NCBI GenBank assembly: GCA_033816765.1
Contig: CM066287.1
Coordinates: 682,001 to 746,000, forward strand
Length of the DNA: 64,000 bases
Direction: 5' to 3'
From: Nothopassalora personata
Lineage: Eukaryota; Ascomycota; Dothideomycetes; Mycosphaerellales; Mycosphaerellaceae
Part shown: piece after piece, positions 1 through 10,199 of the stretch
Layout of the letters: each line of letters starts with the position of its first letter
Position numbering within the stretch: the first letter of the stretch is position 1
The notes under the pieces: model-generated
Databases searched by the model: none
Told to the model about the DNA's origin: nothing
Seen by the model: only the letters and a program-made list of their open reading frames with translations
Position numbers and translations under genes: made by a program

Positions 1-416
1 GACTGGCGTCCATTCTGACGCACCATCTCGTTACTTTGGGCGCGATGGGGTGTCGCGCTTGTTGACTTGGGGTGTTGACTTAACTTGGGCACGTCTTCTC
101 TGCGTGCGTTTGTTGACTTAACTTGAGTGCGTTTGTCGTCGCACTTTTCTTGGAGTCGCACTCGGCCTGTGGACTCAACGCGCTTGTCGCGTTACTTGAT
201 CTGCCCTTCGCAGATCCTTCGCAGCTTGTCTGCGGAAAAGAACGGTCTAACAAAGTGTAAGGGCACCTGCTTAGGTAGTACGAAGTTGTTAGACAAGCTA
301 TCTAAGAGGTGCGCGAGGCGCGAGAAGTTAATATACAAGCCGAGGCACGCGGGTCGGCCCGGGCCCGGTCACGTAACTCGCCACGTTCACTCGCTGTGCG
401 GCCATGGGCCGTCACA
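1..416. mobile_element. Terminal part of an unidentified un-RIPed element
   Basis: This stretch keeps normal TpG and CpA content and contains an imperfect repeat built on TGTTGACTTAACTTG (near 70 and 110). It stops abruptly at about 416 with a TCACA end, where the sequence switches to RIPed element D2; the base pattern GGATGCTCTAGAC from there matches D1 near 57640 in reverse. That looks like the end of an LTR or another element inserted in D2. Its start lies outside the window. The open frame at 127-585 crosses the junction and is not taken as a gene. Confidence 0.4.
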
Positions 417-1708
417 CGGATGCTCTAGACTAGTAGTACGAGGTCTACGCCTAGCTAGGCGAGTAGATCTTAGAGGTAAGTACTACGCCTCGCTAGCGCT
501 CCCTACGCTCGCCGTGTACGGCGTACTATCGTGTTACGGATCAGTTCTACGAGGTAGAAGGAATCCAGCACCGGAGAACCAATGACGGTGTGGGCCCGTG
601 GGGGACACGTCAGAGGTCACGTGAGTCCGGACGACCAGACGACCGGACGACCGGTCGACCTGGTCGAACGGTCGAACACGACGCCAAGACATGGCACTAT
701 ATAGACGACGCTCCTTAGCGAGTAGATAGGAGCTTCGTGCTCAACTCATTTTAAGTATACACCATATACTGTTTGGAACCACTACCTTCATAACTGATTG
801 AGACATCCCTGCAAAGATCCAAGCCCGAGTTGTGATAACGTACAGCAGTTCCTAACATATCGCTCCCTATATAAATCGGCTAACCTCCTCCTAGGCTAAG
901 AGGCAGTTTAGTGCCTATAAGAATAAGCGTATAGGTGATACCTACGTACGCTTCGCCGGCGCCTCTACTACTACTACTACCCCCTCCTCCGCCGCCGCTA
1001 CTACGTCCGTAGTTCTATAGTAAGAGTAGAATAGGGCCCTTAATAGGCTCTTCGAGCTCGGCCGTACGGTAAGTAACATACGTGTCGTATACGTATCCTA
1101 TACTAACCGTAGTTATAGTTCCTATAGGCTAGAAACATTAATACTACTACGGCCGATAGGGCCTTCTTAATACTAGCCCTACGGGCCGAGTATAATAAGG
1201 AGGATAATAAGGATAATAATAACGAGTAATCGCGCGCTCCGCGTATATTAGCCGCCTACTACGCGCATATCTTCTATCTACGTAGCGCCGTAGCGCGCCC
1301 TATAAAAGTTTATTTTTAAAATAAATACTCTTCTCTCTACTCTTCTCTCTCCTTACCTCCCTCTCTAATGTTATTACTATCGGGGGTGTTCGCTTAACTA
1401 AGTAAGCGAGCCTTTTAGTCCGATAGAACATACTATAGGTTAGTATCTTATATACTAGTTATAGCTAAGTTTACTATCGGGGGTAGAGGTCCTTATATCT
1501 AGCTACCGGAGGGTTAAGGCCTAAATACATAACCTATGCTCTTGTTTTAGCGCCTTACACGGCCTTCGTAGGCACCTTATATTCGACTACTATACGCGTA
1601 GCCTTCGCGGATCCTTCCGCCGGCTTATACCGTCTTTACTAACGCCTTATATTCGGCTACTATACGCGTAGCATTCGTAAGTCCTTATGCTAGCTCCTAG
1701 CTATTATA
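417..1708 (-). mobile_element. RIPed gypsy copy D2, 3' part (interrupted by F1)
   Basis: Reverse-complement counterpart of D1 at about 56700-57640, with CpA/TpG almost wholly converted to TpA. It holds the tail of pol (chromodomain end near 1640-1708) and the non-pol 3' region of the family. Solo LTR F1 interrupts it at 532-857 and element E at 1709. D2 resumes as a 10-bp sliver at 18892-18901, then at 26202-30873 and 38250-38502. Two copies of ACTATCGGGGGT (1376-1387, 1473-1484) flank about 85 bp that include a near-palindrome GCTTAACTAAGTAAGC. Its own 3' LTR must lie left of the window. Confidence 0.8.
532..857 (+). repeat. Solo LTR F1 (H-like family)
   Basis: 326 bp, starts TGTTACGG and ends CCTAACA, with a perfect 5-bp target duplication TATCG (527-531 and 858-862) inside RIPed D2. 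It is not RIPed. From the TATA-like ACTATATAGACG to the end it matches the sense strand of the H LTR, but its first 160 bp (U3), including a string of CGACC/GGTCG-type short repeats at about 628-680, are different. A solo LTR is the usual product of LTR-LTR recombination. Confidence 0.85.
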
Positions 1709-2114
1709 TGTTACGGTTCTAATCTAGGGCTAAAGGAAGCTAACCAATTAGACCTCTACAATTGGTGGGCGCTTCCGCCCGAGAAGTGCTCTCTCGCCCG
1801 CAGGAATGAAACTAAGGAACCGAGAGAGCAACTGAAGTGATCTCCTTAACCTCGTTAATCTCGGTAATCTCGAGAGAACATAGAGAGTATAGAGAGCACG
1901 GAGAGTAACGCTCTATCTCCTTTATATTTAGGAACGCTAAGAAACACTTATGGTTCTAATGCGTTCAACTTATGTTACTATCTTACTAATTGGAATACAA
2001 CTCTTATTCCTATTATTCATCTTCGCTTAGCTTGCTTTAGCCTCTCTAAAGAATACCGCCACGTAACTTGACTTATCTCTCTTTTGAGACTAGCCCTAGA
2101 ACGAGATAATAACA
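1709..2114 (+). repeat. 5' LTR of element E
   Basis: 406 bp, TGTTACGG at the start and AATAACA at the end; nearly identical to 18486-18891 apart from scattered transitions. GCGTTCAA at 1961-1968 is the probable 5' end of the transcript that pairs with the priming site. Confidence 0.9.
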
Positions 2115-2116
2115 CT

Positions 2117-2124
2117 TTAAACGC
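2117..2124 (+). promoter_or_regulatory. Self-priming site of element E
   Basis: TTAAACGC lies 2 nt after the LTR. Undoing one TG-to-TA RIP change gives TTGAACGC, the exact complement of GCGTTCAA inside the LTR (1961-1968). This matches the arrangement in A, B, C, D and H. There is no TGG-type tRNA primer site here. Confidence 0.6.
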
Positions 2125-2658
2125 CCTTAGGATAAGCGCTACTTAAGCAGCTAGTAGGGGAACACCCGCCCTTAGCGAAGTAGGAAGCATCCGCCGTGCG
2201 CTACTACAATAGACCACCACGAAGGACGATAAGTCTAATAACGATGACGAGCCTACTCCGAGGAAGAACGACGTTAAGGCTACTAAGCCAGACCTCTTCT
2301 ATGGAGACAGAGCCAAGTTCGACGACTGGATCAATTAGATGGATATATATCTTATGTTTAACCTAGTCGATGCCGATAAAAGAACTATCTTCGCTATTAC
2401 GTACCTTCGCGGAAGCGCGCAGAACTAGATCAAACCTTACCTTAAGGAATACCTTAAAGGTATAGGACGATTAGACCCTACTAGAATGTTTAGGAACTAT
2501 ACCCTCTTTAAAGATAAGATAAAGTCAATCTTTGGAACCTCGAACGAAGTCTAATAGGCTATACGAATCATTTAACACCTGAAACAGAAGACGTCTACTT
2601 TAGAGTATGCCGCCAAATTCGAAGAATACGGACAAATCACTAGATAGGACTAGACGGC

Positions 2659-2987
2659 TGTTAGGAACCGCTGTTCGTTATCCCAACTGGGCTTGGATCT
2701 TTGCAGTGATGTCTCTGACTCGTTGAGAAGGTAGTGGTCCCAAACAGTATATGGTGTATACTTAAAATGAGTTGAGCACGAAGCTCCTATCTACTTGCAA
2801 AAGAGCGTCGTCTATATAGTGCCATGTCTTGGCGCGACTTGATCAGTCCGATCAGTTGATCTGTCCTGCTCTCTCTGCTCCCTCAGAGATCACCCTAGAG
2901 CTCAGAGAGCGATCTCGTCCCATAGGTTTCCTTGCTCTCGTTTGCCTAACGAGTGGTTGTGGGTTCTCCACGAATCAAACCGTAACA
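2659..2987 (-). repeat. 3' LTR of element H
   Basis: 329 bp, TGTTAGGA...CCGTAACA on the plus strand. It reads identical to 4820-5148. Confidence 0.93.
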
Positions 2988-3005
2988 CCATCCCCCTTCT
3001 AGCCT

Positions 3006-3022
3006 AGCTTCGTCCCGAAGCT
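3006..3022. promoter_or_regulatory. Hairpin upstream of the antisense gene in H
   Basis: AGCTTCG (3006-3012) and CGAAGCT (3016-3022) form a perfect 7-bp inverted repeat with a 3-nt loop, 43 bp upstream of the antisense ATG and close to the H purine tract. It could be a dyad operator or an RNA hairpin; the sequence alone does not decide. Confidence 0.35.
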
Positions 3023-3064
3023 TATAGGGTCCGGCGTTTTCTTCGTCAATCCTGTCATGCAACG

Positions 3065-3767
3065 ATGACTTCTCTTTCATCTATCACCATTGGTCCTTCT
3101 CAAGCAAAATCAACCCTTCGTCGCAAGCGCCTTGTCGAAGATATTGAAGAGAACGGTTACGAAATGGCTCCCTGCTCCTATTGTCGTTCCCTGAAACCTT
3201 TGGCTGATGGCAGTCGTCCTGCCTGCATCGTTGGTCCGAGGTCCTCGAAGTGCTCCGAGTGCGTTAGACACAACCGCAAGACTTGCGACGTTTCTCTGGC
3301 CTTCCCCCAATGGGAAAAACTTCGCTCCGTCCGGGAACAGCTTCGTCGCGACTTGGAATCCTTAGAAGAGGAGGAGATTGAGCTTCTCCAGCGTCTTACT
3401 GAGAAGCGCATGAAGAAAGTTCGTGTACGGAAACAGCTTCGTCTTGCTGAGCGTCGTACCGATGATGCGACCGGGAAGGCCCTCGACGAACTCGAGCTGG
3501 ACGACCCTCCTGTCGATCTCCCCTTCTCTGTTCCGTCCGGTGTAGAGGTCCCTGAACCTCCTTTCCCTTTCCATGGCATTCTCGAGATGCCTCCTCAAGA
3601 CTGGAGTTCTCTGTCGGACGTCCCGCTGGACGATCCCTTGGATTTTCTCTTTCCTCCCGTCTTGGCATCTCAATCTTCGTAAGTCGTGTTACCCAGTAGT
3701 CATTTGTTCCGTGTCGTTGTGTTGACTTCTTTTCCTTAGGTCATCAAATCAAGAAGCCGCTGTTTGA
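3065..3767 (+). CDS. Antisense Zn2Cys6-like coiled-coil protein of element H
   Basis: Open frame 3065-3682 (205 aa), opposite to gag and convergent with it. Cysteines 37, 40, 54, 63, 66 and 74 give C-x2-C-x13-C-x8-C-x2-C-x7-C. Except for the longer second loop this fits the fungal Zn2Cys6 DNA-binding cluster, and it is flanked by K/R-rich sequence. Residues about 84-133 are a strongly charged predicted coiled coil, the usual dimerisation element. Residues about 141-205 are acidic with bulky hydrophobics (DDPLDFLF), like an activation region. A consensus intron, GTAAGT at 3679 to TTAG at 3739 (61 bp) with a pyrimidine-rich end, would replace the stop with nine more codons ending at 3767. The likely role is a nuclear regulator; function is inferred from layout only. 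No RIP is seen. Confidence 0.7.
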
Positions 3768-3794
3768 TGCCTTGCTGTCCTCAGGTTGTTTCTG

Positions 3795-4793
3795 CTAGGC
3801 AGATTTCGAGAGAAAGCTCTCGCATTCCTGGTATGCATTCTCTTCGCGAATCATTGCGTTGAACTCGCGGCTAACTATGTTCTTTTTCTTGCAGTTCCTT
3901 GCATAATGGCCTTGCTCGCCACATACGTAGCAGGTGGAACCTTTGCTCTTCAGCCCCCTTCCTGTCCTACGTTCCGTTACGTCCAATTCCATTGGGTCTC
4001 CGTAACCATTAGGGTCCTGACTTCTGGCCTTGAAGCCCCCTCTTCCGCCCGCGGCGGGTCTCTGGTATCCAGGCTGTACGTGTCGGTCGTACCTCAACTC
4101 CTGGAGCCTTTCGTCGATCTCCTTTGCTGCCTTGATCATCGCCCCTAGCGTAACGACGCTGGCGTTTCGGGATAGTTCGGCTTTGACGTTGTCTTTCAGC
4201 CCGAGGTAGAACTGCGATCGCAAAGCTGCGTCGTTCCATTCCAGGTCGGCGGCATATCCTTGGAATTCTGAGGCGTACAGCGCTACAGAAGTAGTCTGTC
4301 GAAGTTGTCGGATATGTCGGTCGGCGTATACCTCCTCATTTGGTATCCCGTATAGATCATCGAGTTTCGTCTCAAACTCGTCGTAGTCGTGGAAAATTTT
4401 TCGAGTTTCCGTTTTCGGTGTTTCTCCCTCGCCCTGGTTGTGTAGCCAGTCCTTGAGGTATGGTCGGAATCCTCTAGCTGCTTTTCCTCGTAGGAAGGAT
4501 GCGGCGTACAAGACTTTAGAAGCCTCGCCTTGAAACTGGTGTGCGTTGAAGTGAAGGTACAACTGAACCTGCAGTTGAAAAGCCTCCAGTTTGTCCTTGG
4601 TCCCGTCGAACGTCTCCGGCGTAGACACCTTAGGTGCACGGTGGTGGTCCAATGGGTTCAGCATACCCATAGGAGTGTTGTTGTTCTTGCTGCTTCCTGT
4701 AATCGACATTTCGCTCATTCGTTCCGTGATGCCAGTTGACTGTGGCTGTTGTCGTGACGGACTCCGGGTAGCGTCTCTCCCAGACATATGCAA
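3795..4793 (-). CDS. gag: Gag of element H
   Basis: 332 aa, intact. It has a Retrotrans_gag domain (about residues 55-215, with STPETFDGTKDKLEAF and FLRGKAARGFRPYL motifs), a Gly/Arg-rich linker, and one canonical zinc knuckle CX2CX4HX4C at about residues 288-301. The ATG lies 26 bp from the 5' LTR, typical of a short leader. The protein would form the particle and bind RNA. No frameshift site or pol frame follows: 112 bp after the stop come the stop and tail of the convergent antisense gene. The closest protein in the window is the decayed gag of E, so an E-like relative is the likely helper for reverse transcription and integration. Confidence 0.88.
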   Translation of the reverse strand: MHMSGRDATRSPSRQQPQSTGITERMSEMSITGSSKNNNTPMGMLNPLDHHRAPKVSTPETFDGTKDKLEAFQLQVQLYLHFNAHQFQGEASKVLYAASFLRGKAARGFRPYLKDWLHNQGEGETPKTETRKIFHDYDEFETKLDDLYGIPNEEVYADRHIRQLRQTTSVALYASEFQGYAADLEWNDAALRSQFYLGLKDNVKAELSRNASVVTLGAMIKAAKEIDERLQELRYDRHVQPGYQRPAAGGRGGFKARSQDPNGYGDPMELDVTERRTGRGLKSKGSTCYVCGEQGHYARNCKKKNIVSREFNAMIREENAYQECESFLSKSA

Positions 4794-4808
4794 AGGGCCC
4801 TGGTGGTG

Positions 4809-4816
4809 GTGCTCAA
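4809..4816 (-). promoter_or_regulatory. Self-priming site of element H
   Basis: On the minus strand TTGAGCAC begins 3 nt after the 5' LTR and is the exact complement of GTGCTCAA inside that LTR (plus-strand 4933-4940), downstream of the TATA-like ACTATATAG. This is the Tf1-type layout, with the transcript's 5' end folding back to prime. Confidence 0.65.
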
Positions 4817-4819
4817 AGT

Positions 4820-5148
4820 TGTTAGGAACCGCTGTTCGTTATCCCAACTGGGCTTGGATCTTTGCAGTGATGTCTCTGACTCGTTGAGAAGGTAGTGGTC
4901 CCAAACAGTATATGGTGTATACTTAAAATGAGTTGAGCACGAAGCTCCTATCTACTTGCAAAAGAGCGTCGTCTATATAGTGCCATGTCTTGGCGCGACT
5001 TGATCAGTCCGATCAGTTGATCTGTCCTGCTCTCTCTGCTCCCTCAGAGATCACCCTAGAGCTCAGAGAGCGATCTCGTCCCATAGGTTTCCTTGCTCTC
5101 GTTTGCCTAACGAGTGGTTGTGGGTTCTCCACGAATCAAACCGTAACA
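4820..5148 (-). repeat. 5' LTR of element H
   Basis: 329 bp and reads identical to the other H LTR. On the sense (minus) strand it has TATA-like ACTATATAGACG and then TTCGTGCTCAA, the presumed start of the transcript. Confidence 0.93.
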
Positions 5149-5599
5149 ACGGCGTTAATAACTATGTTCCGACGTGGACTTAAAGACTCTGTTAAGGACG
5201 AGTTAATAAGACACGGGGGACAGATTACTAACCTCGAAGAGCTAATAAAGGCGTCGATCAATATCGATAACTAGCTCTAGGAACGACACTAGGAGAAGAA
5301 ATACGACTCTAAAGTAGGAGGAATAGTAGGATACGCTCCGGATCGTAGACCCTTAGGAGGATACGTTGCGAAGGGAGAATTCTCACGACAAAACTAGCCC
5401 TACTATAGACCATAGCCAATAGAACTGGACGTTACCTAACGAGGACGGAGGATCGATAAGAGTAGGGGCTACGGAAAGCCCTTTAAAAGAAAAGGAAAAC
5501 TCATATGCTATACCTATAGCAAGGAAGGTCACATGGCACGGGATTGCCGCGGTAAGAATATAGTGCGCCGCAAGCAATTCAATATAATGTAACCCCGAA

Positions 5600-8500
5600 C
5601 TAGTAAATCTAAGAGTAGCGTTAGATCTCGGGGAGATACCGACTATACTCGGAGAGTGGGGGAGAGAGCTAGTAATAGAAGCACGACGCCTCTCCTAGAC
5701 CCCTTAGAAGGACGAGGAGGATACTATAGGCAGTAAATGGTAGTTATTCCATTTAATGCGAAGAACCAACTACGACAGTTTAACATAATAACACGAAGAG
5801 TCGACTACGAGATCGAATCCAAATCTCGAAATGGTTATAGAAGCCTTTATTAGCGATTCTGTTACTAAGACTCGTGTTAAGTTCACTACGCCGCGAAGTT
5901 AGGCGCAGGGTATTAGCCTTAGCAACTACGAGGAACCCTAGGAGCGACGTATAGGCAAGACGCTCCGCTCCGAGAAGTGGACATCGATAAATCCTACTTT
6001 AACGAAGATAGAAGCGATAAAGAAAATTAGGACCTAGGATAGAACGGATTATAGTTACTAGAACTATAGGAAGAAAGTCAAGAAACTACCGGGCTAAATA
6101 CTATTAAGGAAGAACAGGATCCGGAAGAATCAAGCGAAGAAGATTCCTCCGAAGGAGGAGAGAGCGACACTAACGACGACAACGAACAACTTACTTTCAC
6201 GGTAGATGCACCTAAGAAACTGTACGATATAATTATCTACCTATAAAGAAGGCACGAGGAATTCCTACCTAAGATAGGTAGACGAAGGAGGCTATATTCT
6301 ATTGAGTTTAATAAGACACACGACACCCTACGAGGCATAGCCTAGGGATACCTACTCATAGAAATAACCGAGAATCTAGCAACCGTCGTTATAGAACGAC
6401 TACCTATAGGAAGCCGAATAACAGGTACCGGGTACTAAACACTAGTAGGAACTTTCGTCTTAAACGAACTACGAACAGTAGTACAGCACGTACGGGCTCT
6501 CTACTTAGAAACGTAGAAGATCTAGGAACGTAATAGACTATAAGTGTAGACACAGGGCAACGGGCTATAGGTTCTAGCCGAAGCCTCTAGGCACGAAGCA
6601 CAGCGAACTACATACTACTCGGGAAAAGGATTAGCTTCCTAGGAATAAGCAACCGGAGGGAGTTATACAATACTTAGGCTCACGCATCGACATTAAACAC
6701 AGTTTTCTAGACATAAGCAATCGTTAACGGACACAAGACTAGTGTTATAATCGACTTAGGAGTAGCGGGGAATTTTATCTCCGAGTCTTTTACAAGAAGA
6801 AACGGGTTAGCTACCCTAAAGAAGAAATGGGGTTACGAGTTGATCGCGGTAAACAGATCATCGTTACCTAGCGTGGAATGGGAGACGATACTATTGCTAC
6901 TAGCTATCTAATAGCACTACGAGAATATTACCTTAGATGTTACTAATATAGCTAGTTATAATATAGTATTAGGTATGCCTTAGTTAAGAAAGCATAATCT
7001 AGTAATCGACTAGAGAAGAGGAGCACTTACATTTAGGGAATGCGATTGCGTTATCGACATTTAGCCTACGTAGTAGTAGCGTTCACTAGCAGATAAGGCA
7101 AGGATTAATTGAAATAGCTAAACGAGATATAGCTTACGCCGAACAGAAGGATAGAAGAACTACCTTCGACCGGGACAGATACTAGCGTAGGGCCGCCGGG
7201 TTACGAAGTTACTAGAAGTAATAGAAGTAACGCACTATCGAAGAATACTAACATCTTAGAGTTGAGTATTCCTAAGGAGTATCGTAAGTAGTCGCGACTC
7301 TTTAAAGAGGAGAGAGGCAAAACCGCCTTACCTAAGCACCGCCTATGGGATTATAAGATCAACATTTAGCTAGGGAAAGAGCCTCTATAGGGACCCCTAT
7401 ACTAAATGTCTAAGAAAGAGCTATAGACCCTACGAGAATAGCTGAAGGAGAAGCTAGCTAAAGGATAGATAAGAAGATCTACCTTAAGTGTAGGAACTCT
7501 ATGCATGTTCGTTCTAAAAGCAAACGGGAAGTTACGACTCGTACAAGACTATAGGAAGTTAAACGAGATCACGATCAAGAACCGATACCCGCTACCTAAT
7601 ATCAAAGAAGCATAAGACAGATTAACCGGATTAGACTAGTACACGAAGATTGACCTACGAGACGCCTTCTACGCTATACGGATAGTAGAAGGAGAAGAAT
7701 ATAAAACCGCTTTTAGAACAAGATACGGACTCTACAAATTCTTAGTTATGCTAATGGGATTAACTAACGCACCCGCATCCTACTAGGACCTTGTTAACGA
7801 AACACTTAGAGACCTACTCGACGTATGCGTTATCGCCTACATAGACGACATACTAGTCTACACGAAAGGATCCCTACAGAAGCATATAAAACAAGTCTAG
7901 GATGTATTCGAACGACTTACGCAGTTGGGATTCAAGACAGCACCCGAGAAATGCGAATTCCATAAGAAAGAAGTTAAATTCCTAGGCTTCATTATTAGTA
8001 CTATAGGGATAACGATCGACCCTGCGAAGACACAGTCAATTAGAGAGTAGCTAGAACCGAAAACAGTTAAGGACGTATAATCATTCCTTAGACTAACGAA
8101 CTATAACCGGAAATACATTAAGGACTATTTAAAGATAGCAGCACTAATAACGATGCTTATAAGAAAGGACGTCACTTAGAAATGGGGAAAGGAACAGATT
8201 GAAGCATTTAAGAAACTTAAGGAACAATGCGCTTTAGCCCCTACGCTTCGACTATTCGATAGTAGTAAGGAAGTCCACATCGAGACCGATGCGTCTAATA
8301 TAGCAATAGGCGCGTGTTTAATATAGACACACGATAGGTAGAGACACCTAGTAGCCTATTACTCCCGGAAAATGACTATAGCGGAACAGAACTACGACAT
8401 CTATGATAAAGAGCTTCTAGCCATTGTTGCTACTATGCAACATTAGAGAGTATATGTCGAGGGCCTACCAAAGTTAACGATTCTTTCTAACTATAAGAAT

Positions 8501-10060
8501 CTTACGTACTTCACGACGACGAAAGAACTTACTCGAAGGTAAGCCCGCTAGTCGGAGCTGCTAGGACAGTATAAGTTCGAAATTAAATATACTCTAGGAC
8601 GAGAGAATGGCCGCGCCGACGCGCTAAGCCGAAGAAGCGACTACATAGAAGGAAAAGAACTAGTGTAACACAAAATACTAAAGACAAACCCCGACGGAAG
8701 TCTTAGTGCTAACATAAGAGAATTTAATAATATCGTACGGATATTAGACGATAGGGACGAACAATTCCCTATATCGTAAGGAAAATACTAGGTACTAAAG
8801 GATCGAGAAGAAGAATGTATACGATAACATCACGACGGACTAACTTATAGGCACCCTAGAACTTTAAAAACAATAGACCTAATATAGCGCAGTTTCTCAT
8901 TTCCACAAATAAGACTTAAGGTGTTACGCTATATTAAACAATGCGTACACTACTAACGGAACAAGGCTACGAGACATGCAAGATACGGTTACCTACAGTT
9001 CAGGACACTACCGACGAAGCTATAGGACGAAGTTACAATGGACTTTATTACGAAACTCCTACCGTTAAGAGACTAAGTTACGAAACAACCATACGACATA
9101 ATACTAGTTATGGTTAATAGACTTACAAAATACGCACACTTTATTCCTACATCGGAAACATACAATGCAGAACAGCTCGGATACCTCGTACTAGATAGAC
9201 TTATCCGATACCACGGATTCCCCTAAGCGTTTATAACGGACAGAGACAAGCTATTTACATTAAATTACTAGAAGACGCTTATAGGAACGATCGGAATTAA
9301 ACATAAGCTGTTAATAGCATATTATCCGGAGATAGACGGACAAACCAAAAGGATAAATTAAACGCTAGAACAATACCTACGATACTACATTAACTACGTA
9401 TAAGACAATTAGGTTTTATTACTGCTAATGGCGTAGATTGCACTAAATAACTACAAATTAGAGACAACTTTAACGACGCTATTCTATGCGAACTTTAGTA
9501 AAGATCCTAACCTATTCGGAACACCTAGATCCTATCCATTGGCCGAGAGAGCAATCGTGACGACGGATACTCTTAAGGAAGTGCATAAAGAAACACGTAA
9601 GGCGATCGAAGATGCATAACGAAAACTGTCTTAATAACGGTAGGACACGAGAAAAATGGCACCTCTACTAAAAGAGGGGGATAAGGTCTATCTCCTTATA
9701 AAAAACTTAAGAATAAGAAGATAGACCAAAAAACTAGATTACGTTAAGGTCGGACCATTTTTAATCGACAAAGTCGTAGGACTAGTTAACTATCGACTAC
9801 GACTACTACCTAACGCAAAAATCCACCTAGTCTTCTATATCTCTAAGCTGGAACCCGTAGACGCTAGAACACCTTACTAGGAGAGTTTTCACTTCGAGCC
9901 GGAAGCAGAAAATGAATTTGAAGTCGAAAAAATCCTAGATAAGAAAGGTTAGCGATACCTTATTAAATAGAAGGGATACGACGAATTGGAGAATACCTAG
10001 GAACTAAAAGAAAACCTACAAAACTGTTAGCAGAAGATTCGGGAATATTAAAACGGCGCC
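5600..10060 (+). pseudogene. Element E pol (decayed)
   Basis: A decayed gypsy polyprotein on the plus strand. In order: a retropepsin-like IDLGVAGNF segment near 6740; reverse transcriptase from about 7520 ([13 protein letters not shown], then YIDDILVY near 7840); RNase H (ETDASN) near 8285; integrase with a TDGQ-like block near 9330; and a chromodomain (FEVEKILD ... KGYDELENT) at about 9910-10010. Numerous in-frame TAG/TAA stops make it non-functional. The domain order and chromodomain place it with chromoviruses, the same group as A, B and C. Confidence 0.85.
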
Positions 10061-10110
10061 TACTTAAAGTAACTACACTATAAGACATAGTAACTTTTGA
10101 GTAAACGGAC

Positions 10111-10183
10111 GACTGAAGTAGGAATCGAACCCACGACCTTAAGAGTGTAGACAGCTTACGCTCTACTACTAAGCTACCGACGG
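10111..10183 (-). pseudogene. tRNA-like relic between E pol and its 3' region
   Basis: On the minus strand there is a perfect B box, GGTTCGATTCC (10121-10131), with a T-arm that pairs (GTGGG/CCTAC), and an A-box/D-arm-like TAGCTTAGTAGTAGAGC at 10160-10176. The span is 73 nt, tRNA-sized. The acceptor ends (CCGTCGG and TTCAGTC) do not pair and the anticodon arm pairs poorly, so it is a degenerate tRNA-derived sequence rather than a working gene. It could have inserted into E or belong to it. Confidence 0.4.
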
Positions 10184-10199
10184 CACCGTCTCGCTAGAA

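Larger units (their letters stand above)
2659..5148 (-). mobile_element. Element H: gag-only LTR element with an antisense gene
   Basis: 2490 bp, with 329-bp LTRs (2659-2987, 4820-5148) that read identical and a perfect target duplication ACGGC (2654-2658, 5149-5153) inside E gag. The sense strand is minus: 5' LTR on the right, self-priming site, gag at 4793-3795, then a purine tract (complement of 2988-3000) before the left LTR. No protease, RT, RNase H or integrase is present; the interior is only 1832 bp. It resembles the TR-GAG class of non-autonomous elements named in plants, but adds a plus-strand gene at 3065-3767. Identical LTRs and the absence of RIP mean recent mobilisation in trans. 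Confidence 0.88.
2200..5600 (+). pseudogene. Element E gag (decayed, split by H)
   Basis: Conceptual translation gives a Retrotrans_gag-type domain: a DLFYGDRAKFDDW-like start near 2290, an ITYLRGSAQN-like motif near 2400, and after H a FRRGLKDSVKDEL motif near 5170. A zinc knuckle of CX2CX4HX4C type follows at about 5497-5550, one cysteine codon being changed TGT to TAT. In-frame stops are mostly TAG/TAA at former CAG/CAA/TGG codons, as RIP produces. The domain resembles the intact Gag of H, so the two elements are related. Confidence 0.8.

Noticed and set aside
127..585. 152-aa open frame on the plus strand
   Set aside because: It crosses the junction of the left-edge element with D2 and runs into solo LTR F1, so it is a chance frame.
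4990..5274. 94-aa plus-strand frame joining H LTR and E gag
   Set aside because: It spans the insertion junction; only its second half is real (decayed E gag).
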